A stretch of 64,000 bases of DNA. It comes from Parvicella sp964387945. Its GTDB lineage: Bacteria; Bacteroidota; Bacteroidia; Flavobacteriales_D; Parvicellaceae. Position numbers and translations under genes: made by a program. Where the stretch lies: assembly GCA_964387945.1 (NCBI GenBank), contig CAYLYX010000010.1, positions 1 to 64,000 of the forward strand, in the 5' to 3' direction. Each line of letters opens with the position of its first letter. Position 1 is the first letter of the stretch. Shown in pieces: positions 41,664-50,502 of this stretch. Under the pieces are notes generated by a model. That model was not told where the DNA came from, made no database searches, and saw only the letters and a program-made list of their open reading frames with translations.

Positions 41664-42899
41664 TTACTCAAGGACAATCTTTTGATGACCTGAAGGTACT
41701 CCATCTAAGGTCAATTCTAATAAATAAACTCCTTTATTCAAGTGATCTAAGTGCATTATTGTTTGATTCGATGCTGAATAGCAAAGTTTGCCAGCAGTAT
41801 CAAATAACTTGACCTTTAGAGTTGTATACGTAGCTTCTATATTTATTCGAATCGTTCCTGCAGCAGGATTTGGGAACACGTTAACAGTTTTCAATGAGCT
41901 ACTAGTAATCGAGTTCGATGGATCTTCAATCCCCAACATATATTTCCATACTGGTAAGTAAACGGGAGTTCCAGAAAGGTCCGTAGGCGTTTGGTTATCC
42001 CGAATCATAATGTTGTGCGTAAGATCTTCTATTCCACCTGAAGGAACTTCTTGTTTTGTATACAACTGTCGACTTCCGTTGTATGGAGAAGTACTGATAT
42101 CAACATTTACAGTATCACCAAGATTGTCTAAACCTAGCCCATCCCAGGCTTCCATCTGCTCGCTAAAATTCACAACATCGTCATAGAGTGCGTTGAATCC
42201 ATAGTAATTTGAATCTGGAACGATATGAGTAGCGCCTGTCCAGTCGGCTACGGCATTGAGTGTATCGCTATAATCGTTAGGAGAGGCGAACATCAATACG
42301 CGTTTTACCGGCTCCGTCATGGCAATTACAGCCGCATGTCCACCGCCCTGTGAATGCCCAGATACCATGATTTTGTCCCAAAGAATGGAGCTGCCAGAAT
42401 AGAACTGATCCCAACCTTGCCCTGGGTAATTAGTGGTCATGTATTCGAGCAACTTCAATAAACGATTATGTATTGAGTTGGCCGCATTAACGTTAGCCAC
42501 ATCACTATAATCTACGCCTTCAATAATCTCCTTTCTGAAGTTGAGGTAGCAATCTGGATCAGTACTATCTCCACAGGCGGCTTGAGCCGAGGTCCAATTT
42601 CGATACATCAAATTGATAACGTGAAAACCATTTTCAGTAGCTAATTCAGGAAAATAAGTTGTGCTATTAGGGTTGTCAATCGTACCCACCATATGAAGCA
42701 GTAAGGTATTGTTTGATGTGCTCGTAGGGTTGTAAAAAACCTGATGCTTCTTTCCGATATCTCCATTGATCCATGGGTCGGTGGTGTTTCCCAAGACTTC
42801 AATGTGCATTAAGGAGTCAGGGTTTACCTGAGCAATGCTGATGGTGGTTGAAAAGATAATGACAGTTATCAGCGCTGATGTTAGGAAAGAGTAGATCAT
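41664..42899 (-). CDS. Alpha/beta-hydrolase-like exported protein (BPSS1187 family) with T9SS sorting domain
   Basis: 411 residues with a signal peptide (FLTSALITVIIFSTTISIAQ). The hydrolase core has VSGHSQGGGHAAVIAM (nucleophile Ser in GHSQGG), the preceding oxyanion strand LLLHMVGTIDNPNSTTYFPE and a late His in DLTHNIMIRD. From memory this resembles the BPSS1187 family, of unknown substrate. The last 80 residues (LKTVNVFPNPAAGTIRINIE, VKLFDTAGKLCYSA, LNKGVYLLELTLDG) are a typical type A T9SS sorting domain. The gene follows the flavodoxin-fold reductase gene by 26 bases on the same strand. Confidence 0.87.
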   Translation of the reverse strand: MIYSFLTSALITVIIFSTTISIAQVNPDSLMHIEVLGNTTDPWINGDIGKKHQVFYNPTSTSNNTLLLHMVGTIDNPNSTTYFPELATENGFHVINLMYRNWTSAQAACGDSTDPDCYLNFRKEIIEGVDYSDVANVNAANSIHNRLLKLLEYMTTNYPGQGWDQFYSGSSILWDKIMVSGHSQGGGHAAVIAMTEPVKRVLMFASPNDYSDTLNAVADWTGATHIVPDSNYYGFNALYDDVVNFSEQMEAWDGLGLDNLGDTVNVDISTSPYNGSRQLYTKQEVPSGGIEDLTHNIMIRDNQTPTDLSGTPVYLPVWKYMLGIEDPSNSITSSSLKTVNVFPNPAAGTIRINIEATYTTLKVKLFDTAGKLCYSASNQTIMHLDHLNKGVYLLELTLDGVPSGHQKIVLE

Positions 42900-42925
42900 A
42901 GTGGGGTGAATTGGGTTAGGTTTAA

Positions 42926-43462
42926 TTATAGTGCTTTTTGGGTACGGTCGATTACGGCTGCAAAATCGTTAGCAAGTTCAGTATTCGTAATCCCATTTTC
43001 CTCTGAGAAGTTATCCTTAAAACTTGGCAACGAAAAGCTTGCAACAATTTCTGCGCCATGCCGAGGAAAACGATCCAGTGCATGGGCCAAAACACTTTGT
43101 CCGCCACGAGCTCCTGGTGAAGTGGATAGGAGTAGCATTTTTGTATTCTCAAAAGTCTTAGCCTTGATCCTCGAAGCCCAATCAAATAAATTTTTGAAGG
43201 CAGCTTGATAACTCCCGTTGTGCTCGCTCATCGAAATAACAAGCAAATCTGCCTCTTCTAGTTTTGCAACAAATTGTTTTGCTCCTTCTGGATGACCTTT
43301 GGCTGCTTCAACATCCACCGTAAACATGGGCACAATAAAGTCCAACAGGCTAAGGACTTCAATCTCAACTCCCGGAGCGTCAAATTGTTTTGCTGCGTAG
43401 GCCGCAAGTTGGCGATTGATAGAGGTTGTGCTGTAAGAAGCACCAAATGCGATGATTTTCAT
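42926..43462 (-). CDS. NADPH-dependent FMN reductase family (flavodoxin fold)
   Basis: 178 residues. Flavodoxin-like fold with FMN phosphate-binding loop IAFGASYSTTSINRQLAAYA, VEIEVLSLLDFIVPMFTVDV, LLVISMSEHNGSYQAAFKNL (family motif EYN/EHNGSYP), DWASRI and LLLSTSPGARGGQSVLAHAL. It reduces FMN or a quinone/chromate-type electron acceptor in the cytoplasm. It is separated from the exported hydrolase gene by only 26 bases, though a shared function is not evident. Confidence 0.93.
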   Translation of the reverse strand: MKIIAFGASYSTTSINRQLAAYAAKQFDAPGVEIEVLSLLDFIVPMFTVDVEAAKGHPEGAKQFVAKLEEADLLVISMSEHNGSYQAAFKNLFDWASRIKAKTFENTKMLLLSTSPGARGGQSVLAHALDRFPRHGAEIVASFSLPSFKDNFSEENGITNTELANDFAAVIDRTQKAL

Positions 43463-43504
43463 GATGTTTGATTTGCTGAGTTGAAGTTAATGATTCTGGT
43501 TGAC

Positions 43505-43547
43505 TTAGCTTCCTCTTTCACCATTTGATTAAAGAGAAGCTAATGGT
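43505..43547. other. Long hairpin without T tract
   Basis: TTAGCTT-C-CTCTTT (43505-43518) and AAAGAGAAGCTAA (43531-43543) pair over 13 bases with one bulged C and a 12-base loop. It overlaps the TAG stop of the minus-strand gene at 43540 and lies upstream of the FMN reductase gene. No uridine run follows on either strand, so it may be an imperfect terminator or an RNA-stability element. Confidence 0.4.
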
Positions 43548-43911
43548 CAATATCAATTACAAAAACGCATAAGTCACGTAAATGATGGGCTGTCAAGGCA
43601 TGAAAAGCAACACCATTGACAGTTACATGGTCTCCTTCATAAGGTAAGATTTTTTCATGTAATGCATTAAGGTGTATTTCTTCAACCATTCTCAATGGTT
43701 CCCAGTTACTTTCTGTTGGAGTCCTGTTTACCTCTCTAATCAGAGTGTCTAAGACCAACACATAGGAGTCAAACAATTCATTGCCATCTAAACTATACGA
43801 AACTCGCTTTACTGTTCCAGAAACAGAGATGGTGTCTAAATAGGAAACCTGTCCCAAGCCAGTGTAAGGCATTGCAGCGAGGCTGACGAAGGTAAAAACA
43901 GACTTGAGCAT
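43540..43911 (-). CDS. DUF4431-like exported protein
   Basis: 123 residues with signal peptide (MLKSVFTFVSLAAMPYTGLG). The mature part is a beta domain: ISVSGTVKRVSYSLDG, SYVLVLDTLIREVN, IHLNALHEKILPYEGDHVTV, then NGVAFHALTAHHLRDLCVFV. The last block closely resembles the VxGxLFHAxTxHHHTxVLL end of DUF4431 proteins, from memory. Function unknown. It begins 3 bases after the stop of the L,D-transpeptidase gene and is probably co-transcribed with it. Confidence 0.8.
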   Translation of the reverse strand: MLKSVFTFVSLAAMPYTGLGQVSYLDTISVSGTVKRVSYSLDGNELFDSYVLVLDTLIREVNRTPTESNWEPLRMVEEIHLNALHEKILPYEGDHVTVNGVAFHALTAHHLRDLCVFVIDIDH

Positions 43912-43914
43912 AGC

Positions 43915-45513
43915 TTAACCTTCAACTTTGAAATCACTCTCCTCAAAATAATATTCTTCAAAGAGTTTCATTAACAAGGTGTCCTTTTGATAGACGTCAA
44001 TTAAGGTCCTTAACCTTCCTGAACTGTCGGTAGCGCTAGTAAAATAACCAAAGTGAATCGGGTATTCTTTTTGCGTGGTGAACGTTTTGGTCTTTTTGTA
44101 TTTAAGCAACGAATCAAGCGTAGTTGGCCATTCAGGGTTTTCTTCATGGGCTACCAGAAAATCTGCAATCTCAAATGGGTCTTGCACACGCACACATCCA
44201 TGACTATACGCCCTAATGTCCTTGTTAAAGAAAGACTTGCTAGGTGTGTCGTGAAAATAGACAGAATGAGGGTTGTCAAAAATAAACTTGACTTTTCCCA
44301 GCGCGTTGTACCCACCACTTTTTTGCTTGATTTTGATACTGCTTGCAGAAACATTATTCCAGTTCACATTATCAAGGCTCCCTCCAGAGCTAAGCGCATA
44401 ACCATTACGCTGCAAATAAGTAGAGTCCTTCTTTTGTTTTGGAATCAATTCATTTGCCGTAATGCTATAAGGCACATACCATTCGGGGTTTACAATAAAA
44501 TAGTTGAGTATGCTTTCTACTTCAGGAGTTCGGTTCGTAACTGTACCAACAACCGTTCTGTTCTTGATGTAAAGCGAGTCGTTGTAATACAAATTGATCA
44601 TGTATTCAGGAATGTTGGCAAAAAAATAGGTGTCTCCCCACGCCTCTAGCCATCGCCACTTTTCAAGGTTGGCAGCTGCCTGAAAGTACATTTTTTCGGT
44701 AGAGAGTTCCAGCATCTGAACCGTATACTTGCCAATCAGACCATCAGCTGTTAGCCCGTTACTTTTTTGAAACGCCTTTATAGCTTCCACAATTTTTTCG
44801 CCTTCGTCTTCTGGATTCAGGTACTTCAATTTAACCAGAACTTCCTTCGCTTTTTGATAGGCTTCTACAGAATCCTTCTTGAAGTTGGGAATGTAAATCG
44901 TCTCTTCTGTCAATTCATTTTCTGCATAAAATTTAGCAACAGCCGCCTGCAGATCTTTATAGTAATGATGTTGCGGTTGCATGCCTAGTCCCGCTTCAAC
45001 CACATTTTCTGTGAGAAAAATATCCAACAGGTCAACGCTATCCACTTTTGTTTTGAGTACAGTAATTTTCTTATAATAATCTGAGGGGATCATACCATAC
45101 CGTAGGTGTTTTACAAAAAGATAAAACGATTGGCTTAATTCTAATTCAATACTTACTGCCATCTCAGGTGTGAGTGGAGTAGGAAGGGAGTCAAAAAAAG
45201 TAGCGTTGTAATGCTTGGGGTTCAACCCAAAATGCTCAGCATGCGTAAGATGATTCACAGCCAACGAGCCTTGTTCGTTTAAGGTCAAGTCTTCATCCAA
45301 CCAAAATGAATTGTTTTGCGCATATATTAGGTTCAGGATGGAATCGTTTTGTGCAGTAACCTGTTCCTTGAGTTGCGTCTTGAAATGTTTATATTCTTCG
45401 TTTTCAAAAGAAGCTGTTGGTTCCCCATCTTCACTGCCTGGCATACTATCTGCGCAGCTTATAACAAAAGCTGAAGAAAAGATAAAAATGGCTATGTAAA
45501 ATGAGTTTTTCAA
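43915..45513 (-). CDS. L,D-transpeptidase (YcbB type), lipoprotein
   Basis: 532 residues. Lipobox FVISCADS at residue about 20 indicates a lipoprotein. Domains: an N-terminal scaffold (about 60-230), a peptidoglycan-binding repeat (VEAIKAFQKSNGLTADGLIG, about 240-265) and a YkuD catalytic domain (NYFIVNPEWYVPYSITANEL to PLHFGYFTSA). Catalytic Cys440 is in AYSHGCVRVQDP, with His in VYFHDTPSKSFF. It makes 3-3 cross-links in peptidoglycan. No ATG is available: the frame is closed by a stop nine codons upstream, so TTG at 45513 must be the start. Confidence 0.94.
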   Translation of the reverse strand: MKNSFYIAIFIFSSAFVISCADSMPGSEDGEPTASFENEEYKHFKTQLKEQVTAQNDSILNLIYAQNNSFWLDEDLTLNEQGSLAVNHLTHAEHFGLNPKHYNATFFDSLPTPLTPEMAVSIELELSQSFYLFVKHLRYGMIPSDYYKKITVLKTKVDSVDLLDIFLTENVVEAGLGMQPQHHYYKDLQAAVAKFYAENELTEETIYIPNFKKDSVEAYQKAKEVLVKLKYLNPEDEGEKIVEAIKAFQKSNGLTADGLIGKYTVQMLELSTEKMYFQAAANLEKWRWLEAWGDTYFFANIPEYMINLYYNDSLYIKNRTVVGTVTNRTPEVESILNYFIVNPEWYVPYSITANELIPKQKKDSTYLQRNGYALSSGGSLDNVNWNNVSASSIKIKQKSGGYNALGKVKFIFDNPHSVYFHDTPSKSFFNKDIRAYSHGCVRVQDPFEIADFLVAHEENPEWPTTLDSLLKYKKTKTFTTQKEYPIHFGYFTSATDSSGRLRTLIDVYQKDTLLMKLFEEYYFEESDFKVEG

Positions 45514-45670
45514 GGTAGCTGAATATGGTCGGCAATGTTAGTTAAAATATATGAGATATTTTTCTCTTTTGCTAAAATAGAACAACTTGCTATAATCCTT
45601 ATCAATCCTTTGTTAATTGTGATAAAAATCCGTAAACTCGCGTTCTTTTATTTATTTTTTGTAAATCCTT

Positions 45671-46627
45671 ATGGAAAAGATTAGATTGATACTGAATGCT
45701 TCAGAATTGGGAGCTGGAACCAGAGGTGCAAGTTTGGGAATCGATGCGATGAAGATTGCTTCTATTAAGGCAGGTAGCAAATATTTTGCAAATTACAATA
45801 CATCAGTAATTCCTACTCAAAACGATTTGCTATACAACGATATCAAATTTGATAAAGCCAAGCGAATTGATGGTGTGGTAGATAACTATGAAAAGTCGTC
45901 AAAAATGGTGTCTGAGGTCATTGATGGTGGCAAATATCCGATTGTGCTTTCTGGAGATCACTCGTGTGCGGGAGGAACTATTGCAGGAATTAAGAAAGCT
46001 TATCCCGACAAGCGTTTGGGGGTAATTTGGATTGACGCACATGCGGATTTACATTCTCCTTATACTTCTCCATCGGGCAATATTCATGGGATGCCATTGG
46101 CAACTGCACTAAATGAGGACAATCAGGAGCATAAGATCAAAGAATTGGATGATGAGTTGGCAGCTCAGTGGAATAAACTCAAGACCATGGGAGGAATTGC
46201 TCCTAAGGTTAATGCTGAGGATTTGGTGTTTGTAGGTGTGAGAGATACCGAAGATCCAGAAGACTTTTTCATGGCTAAAAAGAATATCAAAAACATTCCG
46301 GTAGAGCAAGTGAGAAGGTCGGAGGTGCGTGAAATTGCCGAAGAAATTTTGTCTTACCTCAAAGACTGCGACATTCTCTACGTTTCATTTGACGTAGATA
46401 GCATGGATTGTGACTTGGTTTCTTATGGTACAGGAACGCCTGTTCCCAATGGACTGACGGAGCAGGAAGCGAGTGGTTTGATCAATAACCTATTAATCGA
46501 TAAGCGTGTAAAGTGCTTTGAAATAGTAGAAATCAACCCTTGTTTGGATAACAAACAAAATAAAATGGCTGAGACAGCCTTTCGAATTTTAGAAAGCGCA
46601 ACAGTTATCATTGAAAAAAGAGGATAG
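45671..46627 (+). CDS. Arginase family ureohydrolase
   Basis: 318 residues. Metal-binding signatures of the arginase/agmatinase family: LSGDHSCAGG (His97), IWIDAHADLHSP (Asp122, His124, Asp126) and SFDVDSMDCD, with the substrate-site Glu in CFEIVEINP. The form YGTGTPVPNGL matches arginase in Bacteroidota more than agmatinase, so arginine to ornithine plus urea is the likely reaction. It lies one base before argS on the same strand, apparently coupling arginine breakdown to arginyl-tRNA synthesis. A loosely matching -7 box is at 45653-45661. Confidence 0.92.
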   Translation: MEKIRLILNASELGAGTRGASLGIDAMKIASIKAGSKYFANYNTSVIPTQNDLLYNDIKFDKAKRIDGVVDNYEKSSKMVSEVIDGGKYPIVLSGDHSCAGGTIAGIKKAYPDKRLGVIWIDAHADLHSPYTSPSGNIHGMPLATALNEDNQEHKIKELDDELAAQWNKLKTMGGIAPKVNAEDLVFVGVRDTEDPEDFFMAKKNIKNIPVEQVRRSEVREIAEEILSYLKDCDILYVSFDVDSMDCDLVSYGTGTPVPNGLTEQEASGLINNLLIDKRVKCFEIVEINPCLDNKQNKMAETAFRILESATVIIEKRG

Positions 46628-46628
46628 C

Positions 46629-48410
46629 ATGAATTTATATTCGCAATTGTCGGAAGCAATCATCAAAGGTTTTCAAGAACTATTTGACACGACAATTCAA
46701 GAAAGTCAGGTTCAACTTCAAAAGACGAAGAAAGAGTTTGACGGACAGATCACTTTGGTGGTATTTCCATTTTTAAAACTGACGAAAAAAGGACCGGAGC
46801 AGAGCGCAGAGGTGATCGGATCGTATTTGAAGGAGAATACAGAATTGGTTGAGAACTTCAACGTGGTCAAAGGTTTCCTGAATTTAGAGATTGCAGCTAC
46901 TGCTTGGTTGGATTTATTTAATCATGTGCTGGCAGCAGACGAATTTGGATTTGCTACTCAACCATCTGGAAAAACCTACATGGTGGAGTATTCTTCACCG
47001 AACACCAATAAACCCTTGCACTTGGGACACCTAAGAAATATTTTCTTGGGTTATTCAGTGGCTGAAATTCTTAAAGCCAACGGACATAAAGTGGTGAAAA
47101 CGCAGATCATTAACGATCGAGGGATTCACATTTGTAAGAGTATGTTGGCGTGGCAGAAATTTGGGAATGGAGAGACTCCTGAATCTGCAGGAATGAAGGG
47201 AGATCATTTGATTGGGAAGTATTATGTGAAATTTGATCAGGTTTACAAAGCGGAGATAGCTGATATGGTAGCTGCTGGAAAACCTGCAAAAGAAGCAGAA
47301 CAAGAAGCTCCAATTCTTATGGAAGCCAGAGAGATGTTGAGAAAGTGGGAAGCAAAAAATCCTGAGATTTACCAATTATGGGAAACCATGAATTCCTGGG
47401 TTTATGAAGGTTTTAATGCAACCTATAATACCATGGGCGTGGATTTCGACACCTTGTATTACGAATCGGACACCTACATTCTAGGAAAAGATGTTGTGGA
47501 GGATGGACTTTCAAAGAATCTTTTTTACAAAAAAGAAGATGGTTCGGTGTGGTGTGACCTGAGCGAAGAGAAAATGGACGATAAGTTGTTGCTCCGAGGT
47601 GACGGAACATCCGTTTACATGACGCAAGACATCGGCACAGCCATTGAACGATATAAGGACTATCCAGATCTTTCGGGAATGATTTATACGGTGGGTAACG
47701 AACAAAACCACCACTTTAAAGTGTTGTTCGCCATTCTTAGAAAGTTAGGTTATGAGTGGGCAGAAGAATGTTATCACTTGTCTTATGGCATGGTAGAATT
47801 GCCAGAAGGAAAAATGAAAAGTAGAGAGGGTACGGTAGTTGATGCAGATGATCTGATGGCGAGTGTAGTCAACGATGCTCGCGAAATGACTGAAGAACGT
47901 GGTCACATCGAAGGGATGACGGACACACAAAAAGAAGAACTTTATGCTACGATAGGGTTGGGAGGTTTGAAATACTATCTCTTGAAAGTTGATCCAAAAA
48001 GTAAAATGCTTTTTGATCCCAAAGAATCAATTGACCTTAATGGAAATACAGGACCTTTCATACAATATACCTATGCGAGAATTCAGTCGGTGTTGAGAAA
48101 TTCAGGTGATTTGGAGCATAAAACCTCTACCGCATTGTCTTTGGCGGGAGTTGAAATCGAGTTGTTGCATCACCTGAGTGACTTCACAGATATTGTGGCT
48201 AAGGCGGGCAAAGAATATTCTCCAGCATTGCTTTCCAATTATATCTATGAGTTGGTGAAGCTGTATAACTCATTCTATCAATCCATTAGCATTCTGAAAG
48301 AAGAAAATCAGGAGTTAAGAACCTTTAGAATCTTGTTGAGCAAAGCTGTTGGAGAAGTTATTGAAAGAGGTATGAAGTTGATCGGTGTGAATGTACCAGA
48401 AAGAATGTAA
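46629..48410 (+). CDS. argS: Arginyl-tRNA synthetase
   Basis: 593 residues from ATG 46629, placed one base after the arginase stop; a TTG six codons earlier is rejected. Class I synthetase: HIGH motif variant SPNTNKPLHLGHLRNIFLGY, the N-terminal additional tRNA-recognition domain at residues 1-110, KMSKS-type loop LPEGKMKSREGTVVDADD, and C-terminal anticodon-binding helices (FIQYTYARIQSVLRNSGDLE, YNSFYQSISILKEEN). Cytoplasmic. The lipoprotein gene follows after 2 bases. Confidence 0.98.
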   Translation: MNLYSQLSEAIIKGFQELFDTTIQESQVQLQKTKKEFDGQITLVVFPFLKLTKKGPEQSAEVIGSYLKENTELVENFNVVKGFLNLEIAATAWLDLFNHVLAADEFGFATQPSGKTYMVEYSSPNTNKPLHLGHLRNIFLGYSVAEILKANGHKVVKTQIINDRGIHICKSMLAWQKFGNGETPESAGMKGDHLIGKYYVKFDQVYKAEIADMVAAGKPAKEAEQEAPILMEAREMLRKWEAKNPEIYQLWETMNSWVYEGFNATYNTMGVDFDTLYYESDTYILGKDVVEDGLSKNLFYKKEDGSVWCDLSEEKMDDKLLLRGDGTSVYMTQDIGTAIERYKDYPDLSGMIYTVGNEQNHHFKVLFAILRKLGYEWAEECYHLSYGMVELPEGKMKSREGTVVDADDLMASVVNDAREMTEERGHIEGMTDTQKEELYATIGLGGLKYYLLKVDPKSKMLFDPKESIDLNGNTGPFIQYTYARIQSVLRNSGDLEHKTSTALSLAGVEIELLHHLSDFTDIVAKAGKEYSPALLSNYIYELVKLYNSFYQSISILKEENQELRTFRILLSKAVGEVIERGMKLIGVNVPERM

Positions 48411-48412
48411 GA

Positions 48413-48868
48413 ATGAAAAAAGTTAGTTGGATATTGCTGTGTTTTGTGCTGTTGAATTCATGTGCTTCACCAGATGAGAATGAGGTGGCGGACACAACTG
48501 AAGTAGAGGAAGTGATCGTTGAAAAAGTGATCGAAACTCAAGATGAAACAGCATTTATCCATACCGTTTTTTTCTGGATGGACTCCACATTGACAGTTGA
48601 GCAAATGGCTGAATTTGAATCAGGTATGGCTAATTTGCTTAACATTGAAACTATCTACCATGGATATTACGGACCTCCAGCCATGACACCCAGAGATGTT
48701 GTAGACAACTCCTATGATTTTGCTTTTGTCGTTCACTTCAAATCAAAAGAAGATCATGACCTATATCAACAGGATTCATTGCATTTACAGTTCATAGCAG
48801 ACTATAAAACCTATTGGACAAGAATACAGATTTACGATAACCTGGTGAATGAGATAAGTGGATACTAA
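48413..48868 (+). CDS. Dabb (stress-responsive A/B barrel) domain lipoprotein
   Basis: 151 residues: lipobox LLNSCASPDE at about residues 14-23, an acidic/valine-rich spacer (EVADTTEVEEVIVEKVIETQ), then a Dabb-type ferredoxin-like domain (FIHTVFFWMDSTLTVEQMAE, FESGMANLLNIETIYHGYYG, YDFAFVVHFKSKEDHDLYQQ, LHLQFIADYKTYWTRIQIYD). The heme-degradation-like Dabb fold dimerises; here it would sit on a membrane anchor. Function unknown. Two bases after argS, so in the same transcript. Confidence 0.9.
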   Translation: MKKVSWILLCFVLLNSCASPDENEVADTTEVEEVIVEKVIETQDETAFIHTVFFWMDSTLTVEQMAEFESGMANLLNIETIYHGYYGPPAMTPRDVVDNSYDFAFVVHFKSKEDHDLYQQDSLHLQFIADYKTYWTRIQIYDNLVNEISGY

Positions 48869-48909
48869 GGTTGACACAATCTTACTAGTATGGTTTGCGT
48901 TAAGATGAT

Positions 48910-49350
48910 GTGAAGAAAGAAGTTAATCAGTTCCGTCTTGTTATTTTCCGTTCAGTTTGTTTTGCCTTGTTTATCATCAGTCATGCTATTTTTCAAGTTG
49001 ATGTTCCTTTTGGAGAAGAAACGTTGAACGGATACGGTCTGGTAGCTAAGTTTTTTCAACTCTTTTTCGAAACGATCAGCGTGGGCAACATCTCAACCGG
49101 TCTTTATGCTTTGTTTTGCCTAAGTCCCCTGTTCTTGATGGTGTTGAGTTTGATACTGGGCAAAAAGCTACATTTTGCCATTTTTGGACTCTTGTTTTGG
49201 CTTTCCATGTTCTCTATTTTTCATTGGCTTTTCTTTAGTTTTCCGTTTACCCTGCAATGGGGCTATTGGCTATGGGTAATTTCTGTCGTTGGAATGTCTG
49301 GAACGATGTTTCAATATTACGATAGCAACTATGGTTTTGATATCGTGTAA
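48910..49350 (+). CDS. Small multi-span membrane protein
   Basis: 146 residues; start GTG at 48910 (the two ATGs just upstream are followed at once by TGA). Four hydrophobic segments: LVIFRSVCFALFIISHAIFQ, STGLYALFCLSPLFLMVLSL, FAIFGLLFWLSMFSIFHWLF and WGYWLWVISVVGMSGTMFQY. Aromatic-rich, no recognisable domain. Function unknown; probably still in the argS transcript. Confidence 0.7.
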   Translation: MKKEVNQFRLVIFRSVCFALFIISHAIFQVDVPFGEETLNGYGLVAKFFQLFFETISVGNISTGLYALFCLSPLFLMVLSLILGKKLHFAIFGLLFWLSMFSIFHWLFFSFPFTLQWGYWLWVISVVGMSGTMFQYYDSNYGFDIV

Positions 49351-49415
49351 CGTGAACTATAGATAGGAATGAGAGCTCAATAATGCGTTGTGAAAAATTC
49401 TTTTTCGTCAAGACC

Positions 49416-49445
49416 TTTGTTCTTTAAATCCAAGGATTATATTTG
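49416..49445 (+). promoter_or_regulatory. Consensus promoter before pdhA
   Basis: TTTG at 49416-49419, 18-base spacer, exact TATATTTG at 49438-49445, 20 bases before the ATG at 49466. The best full promoter in the window. Confidence 0.8.
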
Positions 49446-49465
49446 TAATACTAAACACACGATTT

Positions 49466-50500
49466 ATGGCAACAGCGGCTACAAAAAAGACATCAGCAAA
49501 AAAAGATAAGCTTGCATTTAGCAAAGCGCAGTACTTGAAATGGTACGAAGACATGTTGTTGATGAGAAAGATAGAGGAAAAAGTGGGTGCTTTGTACATC
49601 CAGCAAAAATTCGGTGGGTTTTGTCACCTATACATTGGTCAGGAGGCCGTGGTGGCAGGAACAGCATCAGGATGTAAAAAAGACGATAAGCACATTACTG
49701 CCTACCGAGACCATGCACATCCGATTGCCCTGGGAGTTCATCCAAAATACATGGTAGCGGAATTGTATGGAAAACGTACTGGAATGTCAAAAGGAAAAGG
49801 TGGGTCAATGCACATGTTCCATAAAGAAGTTAATTTGATGGGAGGACATGGTATTGTTGGTGCACAAATTCCAATGGGGGCAGGAATTGCTTTTGCTGAA
49901 AAGTATAAAGGAACAAAAAACGTAACGTTCTGCTCTTTTGGAGACGGAGCTGCTCGTCAAGGTGCCTTGCACGAAACGTTTAACATGGCCATGACATGGA
50001 AATTACCAGTGGTTTTTATCATTGAGAATAATAACTACGCGATGGGAACATCGGTCGCAAGGACAACAAACGTCTTGAACTTATCTGAGATAGGAGAGTC
50101 GTACGATATGCCATCGCATACTGTGGATGGAATGAACGTAGAAGACGTTCACAATGCAATTGCCGATGCTGCAAAGCACTGTAGAGCAGGTAAAGGTCCG
50201 GTTTTGTTGAACATAGAAACATACCGTTACAAAGGACACTCAATGTCTGATCCACAGAAGTACAGAACGAAAGATGAGGTAGAGGAGTACAAGCAGCAGG
50301 ACCCGATTGAAAAGGTGTTGGCAACAATTAAGACGAACAAATTGGCCACAGATAAGCAACTCGAAGAAATTCAAAAGAAAGTGAAAGCAACGGTAGAAGA
50401 GTCAATCAAATTTGCTGAAGAGTCAGAAGATTTGGAAGGCTACGAATTATACGAGGATGTATATCAAGAAGCTGATTATCCATTTATTAAAGAATACTAA
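49466..50500 (+). CDS. pdhA: Pyruvate dehydrogenase E1 component, alpha subunit
   Basis: 344 residues with a short Lys-rich N-terminal extension. E1 alpha signatures: MLLMRKIEEKVGALYIQQKF, FCHLYIGQEAVVAG, RTGMSKGKGGSMHMFHK, the TPP motif CSFGDGAARQGALHETFNMA through VFIIENNNYAMGTSVARTT, and YRYKGHSMSDPQKYRTKDEV with the regulatory/phospho-loop. It decarboxylates pyruvate together with E1 beta, which is not adjacent; pdhC follows after 2 bases. Pyruvate rather than branched-chain specificity is inferred from similarity to PdhA; the fused E1 at 53185-55188 is the other 2-oxoacid type. Confidence 0.95.
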   Translation: MATAATKKTSAKKDKLAFSKAQYLKWYEDMLLMRKIEEKVGALYIQQKFGGFCHLYIGQEAVVAGTASGCKKDDKHITAYRDHAHPIALGVHPKYMVAELYGKRTGMSKGKGGSMHMFHKEVNLMGGHGIVGAQIPMGAGIAFAEKYKGTKNVTFCSFGDGAARQGALHETFNMAMTWKLPVVFIIENNNYAMGTSVARTTNVLNLSEIGESYDMPSHTVDGMNVEDVHNAIADAAKHCRAGKGPVLLNIETYRYKGHSMSDPQKYRTKDEVEEYKQQDPIEKVLATIKTNKLATDKQLEEIQKKVKATVEESIKFAEESEDLEGYELYEDVYQEADYPFIKEY

Positions 50501-50502
50501 AC

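Noticed and set aside
49381..49600. Possible minus-strand ORF over the pdhA start
   Set aside because: It is the reverse of the pdhA promoter and first codons and shows no protein-like features.
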